Assembly (NCBI RefSeq): GCF_001941975.2
Contig: NZ_CP146991.1
Location: 1,536,524-1,600,523 of the forward strand
DNA length: 64,000 bases
DNA from: Sporomusa sphaeroides DSM 2875
GTDB lineage: Bacteria > Bacillota > Negativicutes > Sporomusales > Sporomusaceae
Direction of reading: 5' to 3'
Positions 26,471-34,206 of the stretch are shown one piece after another. The notes beneath the pieces were generated by a model that saw only the letters and a list, made by a program, of their open reading frames with translations, searched no databases and was not told the origin of the DNA. How positions within the stretch are numbered: position 1 is the first letter of the stretch; every line of letters starts with the position of its first letter. The translations under genes and the position numbers were made by a program.

Positions 26471-27814
26471 ATGGCATTAACAGGTTTGGATATTTTCAAA
26501 CAACTACCCAAAACTAACTGTAAAGATTGCGGTTCACCTACCTGCCTAGCTTTTGCAATGGCAATGGCTAATGGTAAAGCATCCCTTGATATGTGCCCGC
26601 ATGCAACTGAGGCTGCTAAAGAAACACTAGGTGCAGCAACTGCGCCTCCTGTACGCACCGTTAAAGTAGGTGTAGGCGAACAGGAAATCGTGATGGGTGA
26701 CGAAACCGTCCTCTTCCGTCATGACAAAACTTTCTATCATCCTACCGCATTGGCTATTCAAATTTCTGATACTCTGTCCGGTGCAGAACTAGATGCTAAA
26801 ATAGCTAAAGTTAACGCTTTGGTAATGGACCGCGTTGGACAAAAAATTGCTATAGATATGGTTGCTATCACTAACTGCTCTGGCAATGCCGCTACCTTTA
26901 AAGCCGCTGTTGAGGCTGTAGCTGCTAAAGCTAACTTCGCTCTCATGCTGGTTGCCGATGCAGCAGGTTTGGAAGCTGCTGTTCCTGCCGTAGCTGCTAA
27001 AAAACCCCTTCTTCACGCCGCAACTGCTGAAAACTGGGAAAAAGTTGTAGAGCTGGCTAAAGCTAATAACTGCCCGGTAGTAGTAAAAGGTAATGGACTT
27101 GATGATACTGCTGCTTTAGTTGAAAAAGTGGCTGCTCAATATAAAGAGTTAGTTATTGACTTCGGTAATCAAAGTCAAGCCAAAACTTTGGCTGAAATGG
27201 TTAATGCCCGTCGTCTGGCAATCAAGAAAAAATTTCGTCCGTTTGGCTATCCGATGCTTGCTTGCACTCAAGCAACCTGCGCCAGGGAAGAAATCGTTGA
27301 AGCAACTACTTATGTTGCTAAATATGCCAGCATTGTTTGCATGAAGGCTGACGAACAAGCCCTGCTGCTGCCATTGATGGCTTGGCGTATGAACATCTAC
27401 ACCGATCCGCAAAAACCGATGGCTGTTGACGCTAAGGTTTATGAAATTGGTGACGTTACTCCGGACAGCCCTGTATATATCTGCACTAACTTTGCTCTTA
27501 CCTACTTTGCTGTTGAAGGCGAAGTTGTTGGCAGTAAAATCCCTGGCTATATCGTAGCTGTCGACACTGACGGCGCATCAGTTCTTACTGCTTGGGCTGC
27601 TGGTAAATTCGTAGCCGAGCCGATTGCCGAGTTTGTTGAGAAAATGGGTATTATGAGCAAGGTTAACCATAAAAATATTGTTATTCCTGGTTATGTTGCT
27701 ATCATCAGTGGCAAGCTTAAAGAAAAATCCGGCTTGGATGTAATCGTCGGACCTCAGGAAGCCGCTGGCATTCCGGCTTTCGCCAAAGCTAATTACCCGC
27801 ACCTGATGAAGTAA
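26471..27814 (+). CDS. acsC: Corrinoid/iron-sulfur protein large subunit AcsC
   Basis: 447 residues. The N-terminal [4Fe-4S] domain has NCKDCGSPTCLAFAMAM with the fourth Cys in DMCPHA; a TIM-barrel domain follows, and the C-terminal B12-binding domain ends the protein. With AcsD it carries the methyl group from methyl-THF (via AcsE) to AcsB. Start ATG 26471 is preceded by AAAGGAGAAG; an upstream in-frame start at 26420 runs through the hairpin and has no ribosome-binding site. Confidence 0.96.
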   Translation: MALTGLDIFKQLPKTNCKDCGSPTCLAFAMAMANGKASLDMCPHATEAAKETLGAATAPPVRTVKVGVGEQEIVMGDETVLFRHDKTFYHPTALAIQISDTLSGAELDAKIAKVNALVMDRVGQKIAIDMVAITNCSGNAATFKAAVEAVAAKANFALMLVADAAGLEAAVPAVAAKKPLLHAATAENWEKVVELAKANNCPVVVKGNGLDDTAALVEKVAAQYKELVIDFGNQSQAKTLAEMVNARRLAIKKKFRPFGYPMLACTQATCAREEIVEATTYVAKYASIVCMKADEQALLLPLMAWRMNIYTDPQKPMAVDAKVYEIGDVTPDSPVYICTNFALTYFAVEGEVVGSKIPGYIVAVDTDGASVLTAWAAGKFVAEPIAEFVEKMGIMSKVNHKNIVIPGYVAIISGKLKEKSGLDVIVGPQEAAGIPAFAKANYPHLMK

Positions 27815-27880
27815 TACTTTCTTTATACTTGCTAACAAATGCTGAACTATCGGCATTACAAATCAGGAGGATAATTTAGG

Positions 27881-29851
27881 ATGAACAAAAGGTTCGTAAC
27901 ATTTCTTCCCGCCGGCGTAAAAGTCGAGGTAGAGTCAGGAACGGATTTGCTTACTGCCGCAGGCAAGGCTAATATTGAGATAAAAGCACCTTGCGGCGGT
28001 GACGGTACTTGCGGCAAATGTGCAATTCATCTCAAAAATGGTAAAGCAAAAGCGAGAAGGGAAAGCCACTTGGCAGCGCGGCTTATGGAAAAAGGCATCA
28101 ACTTAGCCTGTCAAACGCTGGTTCAAGACGAGGATTTGGTGGTAGAAATACCTAAAACTTCTGCCATGAGCAAGCATCAGGTCCTGGTTGACAGCAGTCC
28201 GGTAAATGCAGGTATGTCGGAAGCATTAAGTAATTATTTGCTTAATGTCTGGCAGCTTAAAGAATTGCTGTTAGAAAAGCAAGAAAGCCCGCTTAACGGC
28301 TATCCTTTACACCCGCTGTGCCGGAGTATACGATTGACCTTGCCGGCAGCCAGTCTTCAGGACAATCGCGATGACCTGAATCGCCTGACTATGGTTCTAC
28401 GGAAAGAAACTAAATGTACGGACATTAATGTTCCTCTGGCAATTATTCGTGATTTGGGAGAAATTCTAAGGGCTGATAACTTTAAGGTAACTGTACTGCT
28501 GTCTGAGGTTGGTGGTAAAGCTGAAGTGATTGCCGTTGAGCCAGGTCATAGCCATCGGCCGCTGTACGGTATAGCCGTTGATATTGGGACTACTACCGTA
28601 GCAGCTTATCTTCTTGACCTTGAAAAAGGCAGAGTTGTCGATACGGCGGGAACTCATAACCGGCAGGCTCGCTTTGGTGATGATGTCATTAGCCGTATTG
28701 TATATGCTGTCGATGAAACGGATGGACTTAAAACTATTCATCAAGCTATCATCGATACAGTAAATAACTTGGTTTCAGACATATTGGTAAAACATAGAGC
28801 GATTAGAGAAAATGATATTCGTGTAATTATGACGGCTGGGAATACGACCATGGCGCATTTGTTCCTGGGGATTAACCCCAAATTTATACGTTTGGAACCG
28901 TATATTCCCACAGCTAATTTTTTCCCGGTTGTTAAAGCGCAGGAATTAGGACTGAGAGTTAATCCTGATGCTCCGGTGTTTAGTTATCCGTCAGTCGCCA
29001 GTTATGTGGGCGGCGATATCGTTTCCGGAACTTTATTTACCAATATGGGGAAAGAAGACGCGCCCATATCTCTCCTGATTGACATTGGTACGAACGGTGA
29101 AATGGTATTAGGTGCCGGTGATTGGCTGGTTACCTGTTCTTGTTCTGCTGGACCGGCATTTGAAGGTTCTGGGATAACCTTTGGTATGAGGGCTATGTAT
29201 GGTGCTATTGAACGCATGGAAATCGACCCTCAAACCTATGAAGTATCTTACACTACCATCAATAACGGCAGAGCCATTGGTATCTGCGGTTCAGGATTAA
29301 TCGACTGCCTGGCGAAACTGCGGCGTACCGGTATTATCGACCGGGCGGGCAAGTTTCAGACCAGTCTGCCAACTGACCGGATGCGTATTGGTGAGGCAGG
29401 CCCTGAATTTGTTCTTGTCTGGCAGGATGATTCTGACCTTGATCGCGATATCATCATTAGTGAAGCTGATGTCAAAAATCTGCTCAGAGCAAAAGGTGCT
29501 GTATTTGCCGGAATTCGTACCATGCTAAATGTGGTCGGTTTTGAACTGGACAGTATCGAAAACGTCTATGTGGCAGGCGGATTTGGTAACTATCTCAATA
29601 TTCCTGATGCTATAGCCATTGGTCTGTTGCCTGATATACCTGTACAAAAGTACAAGTATGTGGGCAATACATCAGCCAAAGGGGCCTGCATGGCATTATT
29701 GTCTCAGGAAGCATGGGCTGAAGCCAACAATCTGGCAAGTAAGCTGACCTATATCGAATTATCGGTCGGAAACTTATTTATGGACGAATTTGTATCATCC
29801 CTGTTTATTCCACATACTGATTTAACACTATTTCCCAATGTTGATCTTTAA
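27881..29851 (+). CDS. acsV: Corrinoid protein reductive activator AcsV (RACo-like)
   Basis: 656 residues. N-terminal [2Fe-2S] ferredoxin domain (CGGDGTCGKCAIHL with a further Cys in INLACQT), a linker, and a C-terminal ASKHA-type ATPase with AVDIGTTTVAAYLLDL, LLIDIGTNGEMV and the YVAGGFGNYL segment. Such proteins reductively reactivate Co(II) corrinoid that has fallen out of the cycle, using ATP. It sits between acsC and the second cooC, the place it has in other acetogens. Shine-Dalgarno AGGAGG before ATG 27881. Confidence 0.94.
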   Translation: MNKRFVTFLPAGVKVEVESGTDLLTAAGKANIEIKAPCGGDGTCGKCAIHLKNGKAKARRESHLAARLMEKGINLACQTLVQDEDLVVEIPKTSAMSKHQVLVDSSPVNAGMSEALSNYLLNVWQLKELLLEKQESPLNGYPLHPLCRSIRLTLPAASLQDNRDDLNRLTMVLRKETKCTDINVPLAIIRDLGEILRADNFKVTVLLSEVGGKAEVIAVEPGHSHRPLYGIAVDIGTTTVAAYLLDLEKGRVVDTAGTHNRQARFGDDVISRIVYAVDETDGLKTIHQAIIDTVNNLVSDILVKHRAIRENDIRVIMTAGNTTMAHLFLGINPKFIRLEPYIPTANFFPVVKAQELGLRVNPDAPVFSYPSVASYVGGDIVSGTLFTNMGKEDAPISLLIDIGTNGEMVLGAGDWLVTCSCSAGPAFEGSGITFGMRAMYGAIERMEIDPQTYEVSYTTINNGRAIGICGSGLIDCLAKLRRTGIIDRAGKFQTSLPTDRMRIGEAGPEFVLVWQDDSDLDRDIIISEADVKNLLRAKGAVFAGIRTMLNVVGFELDSIENVYVAGGFGNYLNIPDAIAIGLLPDIPVQKYKYVGNTSAKGACMALLSQEAWAEANNLASKLTYIELSVGNLFMDEFVSSLFIPHTDLTLFPNVDL

Positions 29852-29896
29852 TAATTTAAAGCTATAGTTTGGGAGCATTGAAAGGAGTTTCAAGAC

Positions 29897-30652
29897 ATGG
29901 CAAAACAAATAGCAGTGGCAGGAAAAGGAGGTACAGGTAAGACTACATTTACCGCACTCCTTATCCGGTATTTGGTTAAAAACAATAAAGGCTCCATTCT
30001 GGCGGTTGACGCTGATGCTAATGCCAACCTGAATGAAGCCCTAGGCATGGAAATTGAACAAACAATTTCTGAGCTGATAACCAGTACCAAAAACCCGAAA
30101 AATATTCCTGCCGGTATGACTCAGGAGACGTATATAGAATATAAACTCCAATCGTCTTTAGTTGAATCAGACTATGTTGATATGCTGGTGATGGGGGGAC
30201 CTGAGGGTCCGGGCTGCTATTGTTTTCCTAATAACCTCCTGAAGGGTTATATGGATAAGCTTAGCAAAAACTACAGCTATGTACTTATGGATAATGAGGC
30301 AGGTCTGGAACACATTAGCCGCCGGGTAACGCAGGATATTGATTATATGTTCGTTGTCAGCGATGCTTCGGCACGGAGTATTCGCTCGGCCGGTCGTGTT
30401 CGCCAACTTGTCGATACCCTTAAGTCGGATGTAAAGAACATCTACTTGGTTGTTACTAAGACACAAAATGATGAGGACATTGCCGAACTCAAAGCTGAGA
30501 TCGATAAAACCGGTCTTACCTTAATCGGTGTAATCCCTTATGACCCCCAAGTAGCCAAATATGACTTATTAAGCCAGCCGTTGTTTGATTTACCAGATAA
30601 CTCGGTGGCTGTACAGGCGGTTAACGCCATTTGTAAAGAAGCACAAATATAA
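29897..30652 (+). CDS. CooC-type ATPase (second copy, AcsF-like)
   Basis: 251 residues, MinD/ParA-like. Deviant Walker A GKGGTGKTT, Walker B YVLMDNEAG and GPGCYCFPNN (about residue 107) with the CxC nickel-binding motif of the family. It lies between acsV and acsD, where other acetogens carry acsF, which is linked to loading Ni into acetyl-CoA synthase. About 250 residues like the copy at 19434 but only moderately alike in the middle part. The assignment AcsF versus CooC is not certain. Confidence 0.88.
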   Translation: MAKQIAVAGKGGTGKTTFTALLIRYLVKNNKGSILAVDADANANLNEALGMEIEQTISELITSTKNPKNIPAGMTQETYIEYKLQSSLVESDYVDMLVMGGPEGPGCYCFPNNLLKGYMDKLSKNYSYVLMDNEAGLEHISRRVTQDIDYMFVVSDASARSIRSAGRVRQLVDTLKSDVKNIYLVVTKTQNDEDIAELKAEIDKTGLTLIGVIPYDPQVAKYDLLSQPLFDLPDNSVAVQAVNAICKEAQI

Positions 30653-30673
30653 AAGTCTGGAAGGAGCGTAACT

Positions 30674-31642
30674 ATGGCAACAAATATGTTGAAAGAAAAA
30701 TATACCGGTAAAATTAATACCGTTACCATCGGTGCTACCAAAGAACAAGGTGGCACCCGTACCAGCACAGTAACCGTTGGCGGCGACGCCACTATGCCGT
30801 TCCTCCAATTCGAAGGCGATATGCCCTTAAAACCGGTTGTCGCAATGGAAATTCAGGATGTTAAACCTGACTGGCACCCGTTATTGAATGAAGTATTTGC
30901 CGATGTGATGGATTGCCCTGTTAAATGGGCCAAAAAATGCGTGGAATGCGGCGCAGACCTGATTTACCTCAAGCTTGCCGGTGCTGATCCCGATGGCGCT
31001 AACAAGAGCCCCGAAGATTGCGCTAAAATAGTTAAAGAGGTCTTGGCTGCTGTAGGCGTACCTCTTATCGTAGTCGGTTGCGGTAATGACGAAAAAGACA
31101 ACGCCGTTCTGCCTGTTGTTGCAGAAGCTGCTGCCGGTGAAAACCTGCTTATCGGTTTAGCTGAACAGGACAACTATAAGTCGGTTGCTGCTGCTGCTAT
31201 GGTTCACAAGCATAAAGTGCTGGCACAAAGCCCGCTTGATATCAACATCTGCAAACAGCTCAACATCCTTATTACTGAATTAGGTTTGGCTGCCGATAAC
31301 ATTATTATCGACCCGAGCACAGCCGCTCTTGGCTATGGTATAGAGTATACTTACTCGATTCTTGAACGCGGACGTCTGGGCGCTCTTGGCGGTGACAAAA
31401 TGCTGTCCCAACCGGTAATTTGCCAAGTTGGTTATGAAGCATGGCGCGCCAAAGAGGCTGTTGCTGCCGAAGCCGATTTCCCGAACTGGGGCGTTCAAGC
31501 TGACCGTGCCATTCTTTGGGAAGCCATGACTGCTGCCGGCCTGTTACAAGGTGGCGCTCATATCATGGTGCTTCGTCATCCGGAAGCAGTTCGTCTCTTC
31601 AAGAAAAATGCTGAAGCTTTAATGGTGGCTCCTGAAATCTAA
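30674..31642 (+). CDS. acsD: Corrinoid/iron-sulfur protein small subunit AcsD
   Basis: 322 residues, a TIM-barrel protein that forms the heterodimer with AcsC. Typical segments are [22 protein letters not shown] at the N-terminus (split at GGTRT) and [18 protein letters not shown]-like [17 protein letters not shown] near residue 215. It binds the corrinoid at the interface with AcsC. Shine-Dalgarno GGAAGGAG before ATG 30674, 21 bases after the second cooC. Confidence 0.95.
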   Translation: MATNMLKEKYTGKINTVTIGATKEQGGTRTSTVTVGGDATMPFLQFEGDMPLKPVVAMEIQDVKPDWHPLLNEVFADVMDCPVKWAKKCVECGADLIYLKLAGADPDGANKSPEDCAKIVKEVLAAVGVPLIVVGCGNDEKDNAVLPVVAEAAAGENLLIGLAEQDNYKSVAAAAMVHKHKVLAQSPLDINICKQLNILITELGLAADNIIIDPSTAALGYGIEYTYSILERGRLGALGGDKMLSQPVICQVGYEAWRAKEAVAAEADFPNWGVQADRAILWEAMTAAGLLQGGAHIMVLRHPEAVRLFKKNAEALMVAPEI

Positions 31643-31743
31643 GCTCGTAGTTGCAATGACTGTCGGGTATTCTCAAACATTTCATCTGTAAATATATGTA
31701 TGGGTTTTCTTAAAATTAATTATATATTAAGGAGGATTTGCTA

Positions 31744-32535
31744 ATGATTATTATTGGTGAAAGAATTAATGGTATGTTTAAAGATATCGGTAAAGCTATC
31801 CGGGAGCATGACCCGAAGCCGTTACAAGAGTGGGCTGCTAAACAAAAAGAGGGTGGCGCTCATTACCTTGACGTAAACACCGGACCCAACTCCGAAGACC
31901 AAACAGTAGATCTTCCTTGGATGATTAATGTTTTAAAAGAGTGTACCGATTTGCCGCTGGCTATTGATACCACTGATTATGATGCTATGGAAGCCGCTCT
32001 TATCGCTTATGGCAAACCAGGCGCATTAATTAACTCCATTGGTTGCGAGCAGGAAAAAATCGACAGAGTTTTCCCGATGGCTGCTAAATATCAAGCCGAT
32101 GTTGTTTGTCTGTGCATCAATAAGGTTGGTATTCCTAAGAGCGCTGAAGACCGTGTTGCTATGGCTATGGAGTTTGTTGCCAACGCGGAAGCCTATGGTT
32201 TGCAGCCTGATAACCTGTTCATCGACCCGATTATCCTTCCTGTTAACGTAGCTCAGGAGCATGCTGTTGAAGCTATGGAAACCATCCGTCAAATCAAAAT
32301 GATTTCCAATCCTCCTCCCAAAACTACTGTCGGCCTTTCCAACGTATCGCAAAAGAGCCCGCATCGTCCGCTCATCAACCGTACTTTCGCTGTTATGGCT
32401 ATGGCTGCCGGTCTGGATTCTGCCATTTGCGATGCTAACGATGACGAGTTAGTTGATGCTATCGCTACCGCTCGCGTTATTTTGAACAAAGATATTTACT
32501 GCGACTCCTATGCTAAGGTGTTCAGACAGCGGTAA
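31744..32535 (+). CDS. acsE: Methyl-THF:corrinoid/iron-sulfur protein methyltransferase AcsE
   Basis: 263 residues, pterin-binding TIM barrel (DHPS-like). GERINGMFKDIGKAI at the N-terminus, YLDVNTGPN near residue 41, and the SNVSQKSPHRPLIN segment are conserved in AcsE. It transfers the methyl group of methyl-THF to Co(I) of the AcsCD protein. ATG 31744 follows GGAGG at 8 bases; a TTG at 31738 lies too close to the Shine-Dalgarno. Confidence 0.96.
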   Translation: MIIIGERINGMFKDIGKAIREHDPKPLQEWAAKQKEGGAHYLDVNTGPNSEDQTVDLPWMINVLKECTDLPLAIDTTDYDAMEAALIAYGKPGALINSIGCEQEKIDRVFPMAAKYQADVVCLCINKVGIPKSAEDRVAMAMEFVANAEAYGLQPDNLFIDPIILPVNVAQEHAVEAMETIRQIKMISNPPPKTTVGLSNVSQKSPHRPLINRTFAVMAMAAGLDSAICDANDDELVDAIATARVILNKDIYCDSYAKVFRQR

Positions 32536-32576
32536 TTAGTTCCGCTGGGGGTGTACTCCCGGAAAGGAGGTCAATG

Positions 32577-33167
32577 ATGTCAACGGTAAATCAACCCGTT
32601 AAGGAAAAAACTTCTTTCTGCCGGGAAATGGAAGAAAAGTCACATCAGCCGATCACTTCATGCTATCATTGCATGAAGTGTGCTGGTGGCTGTCCGATTA
32701 ACTTTGTCATGGAGCATAATAACTATGAAATATTGCGGATGATTCAGCTGGGGGAAAAGGACAAAGTATTTACAAGCAATACTCCCTGGTTATGCGTTGG
32801 TTGCAAGACCTGCGCTGTACGCTGTCCGAACGGCATCGATACGTCTAAAGTTATGGATACCATTAAAATGGAAACCATTGCTGAAGATAAGATTCCGGCT
32901 AGTCATTACAATATCAAATTGTTTTATGAATTGTTTCTCGACTCCATGAAAGGCTTCCCGGTAATCGGCGGCGAAGGCCGCGGTTATGAACTTGGACTTA
33001 TGGGACTTTACAAACTGTGTACAGGGACTTATTTTGCGGATATGGACCTCGGCAAAGAAATGACAAAACGGGGCAAGATGCCATTCTTACCTCATAATGC
33101 ACTTAAGCGGCGCAAAGGCGAAATCAAGAAAATATTCCAGAGAGCAAAGGAGAAAAAGGTACGATGA
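32577..33167 (+). CDS. hdrC: Heterodisulfide reductase subunit C-like protein
   Basis: 196 residues with two [4Fe-4S] motifs: CYHCMKCAGGCP (about residue 30) and CVGCKTCAVRCPNG (about residue 73), as in HdrC. It should link the HdrB and HdrA-like subunits electrically. Start: two ATGs (32574 and 32577) follow AAAGGAGG; the second has the better spacing. It overlaps hdrB by 4 bases (ATGA). In Moorella-type acetogens hdrCBA-mvhD-metVF encode the methylene-THF reductase complex; the same order here supports that role. Confidence 0.92.
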   Translation: MSTVNQPVKEKTSFCREMEEKSHQPITSCYHCMKCAGGCPINFVMEHNNYEILRMIQLGEKDKVFTSNTPWLCVGCKTCAVRCPNGIDTSKVMDTIKMETIAEDKIPASHYNIKLFYELFLDSMKGFPVIGGEGRGYELGLMGLYKLCTGTYFADMDLGKEMTKRGKMPFLPHNALKRRKGEIKKIFQRAKEKKVR

Positions 33168-34027
33168 AACTAGGTTATTATCCGGGATGTTCCCTTCACT
33201 CCACAGCAGCCGAATATAATATGGCTACCGAGGCTGTATTTGATGCCTTGGACCTGGAATTGGCTGAATTGCCGGAGTGGAATTGCTGTGGTGCGACTGC
33301 CGGACACTCCACCGACCGTTTCCTTTCGCTCGCTTTGCCACTGAGAAATCTTGTTATCGCCGAAGTCGAACAGCAGAAAGAATTAGTGCTGCCATGTGCC
33401 GCCTGTTATAATCTTGTAAAAGCCGCTGATCATTACGTGCGGGAAGGTACTCCGGAAGCCAAAGATGCTAACGAAGAACTGAAAAGCATAATGGGTGCGT
33501 CCTATAGCGGTAATGTCCATGTTACACATCCGTTGGAAGTCATCATGAGAAAAGAAATTCTTAGCAGAGTGGGTGGGGAGGTCAAAAGACCCCTTAAGGG
33601 ACTTAAGCTTGCACCTTATTACGGGTGTTTGCTTACAAGGCCGACCTATGTAGCTTTTGACGATGTAGAGCAGCCACAAGCAATGGATAAGCTGATGAAT
33701 ATGGTCGGAGCCGATGTGCGGAAATGGTCGTACAAAACCGACTGTTGTGGTGGCAGCTTAACAGTACCACGTACTGACGTTGTTTATGAGATAACCAAAA
33801 ACTTGGTAACTGCTGCTCAACGGGCAGGCGCTGACGCTATTGTGACTGCATGTCCGTTATGTCAAATGACTCTGGAAACCCGGCAGAAAGAAATTCAAAA
33901 ACCAATACCTATATTTTTCTTCACCGAGTTGCTCGGGATTAGTTTCGGACATCCTGAAGCAAAAAAATGGATGAAGAAACATATTATTGATCCCGTACCG
34001 CTCTTGACATCATTGCAGTTGTTGTAA
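33164..34027 (+). CDS. hdrB: Heterodisulfide reductase subunit B-like protein
   Basis: 287 residues with two CCG domains: an N-terminal YYPGCSLHSTA with WNCCGATAGHS, and a C-terminal YYGCLLTRP with TDCCGGSLTV followed by ACPLCQM. In HdrB these cysteines bind two non-cubane [4Fe-4S] clusters. In acetogens there is no CoM-S-S-CoB, so it presumably passes electrons towards MetFV or another acceptor (inference). Starts with an ATGA overlap on hdrC. Confidence 0.92.
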   Translation: MKLGYYPGCSLHSTAAEYNMATEAVFDALDLELAELPEWNCCGATAGHSTDRFLSLALPLRNLVIAEVEQQKELVLPCAACYNLVKAADHYVREGTPEAKDANEELKSIMGASYSGNVHVTHPLEVIMRKEILSRVGGEVKRPLKGLKLAPYYGCLLTRPTYVAFDDVEQPQAMDKLMNMVGADVRKWSYKTDCCGGSLTVPRTDVVYEITKNLVTAAQRAGADAIVTACPLCQMTLETRQKEIQKPIPIFFFTELLGISFGHPEAKKWMKKHIIDPVPLLTSLQLL

Positions 34028-34033
34028 CCGATC

Positions 34034-34078
34034 CAGAGAAACCGGCAGAACTATTATTAGGTATGTCCGGTTTCTCTG
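34034..34078 (+). terminator. Hairpin after hdrB
   Basis: 12-bp perfect stem: 34034-34045 with 34067-34078, loop of 21 bases. No clear T-run follows. Confidence 0.5.
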
Positions 34079-34092
34079 CGGTTATACATCGG

Positions 34093-34156
34093 TAGTCCAC
34101 CAAGCCCAAATCCATAGTATTCTTATTCATCCTATGGCTTTAGTCTTGGTGGGCTA
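34093..34156 (+). promoter_or_regulatory. Nested hairpin between hdrB and hdrA
   Basis: 34093-34104 pairs with 34145-34156 (12 bp, one G-U), and inside the loop CCATAG (34112-34117) pairs with CTATGG (34132-34137). The 64-base two-storey structure lies about 50 bases before the hdrA start. It could be a processed mRNA end, an attenuator or a small regulatory RNA element. Confidence 0.4.
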
Positions 34157-34206
34157 CTCACAATGATGGTGAAGCAAAGATATTTTATCGAAAGGCAGTG
34201 AGAGCC

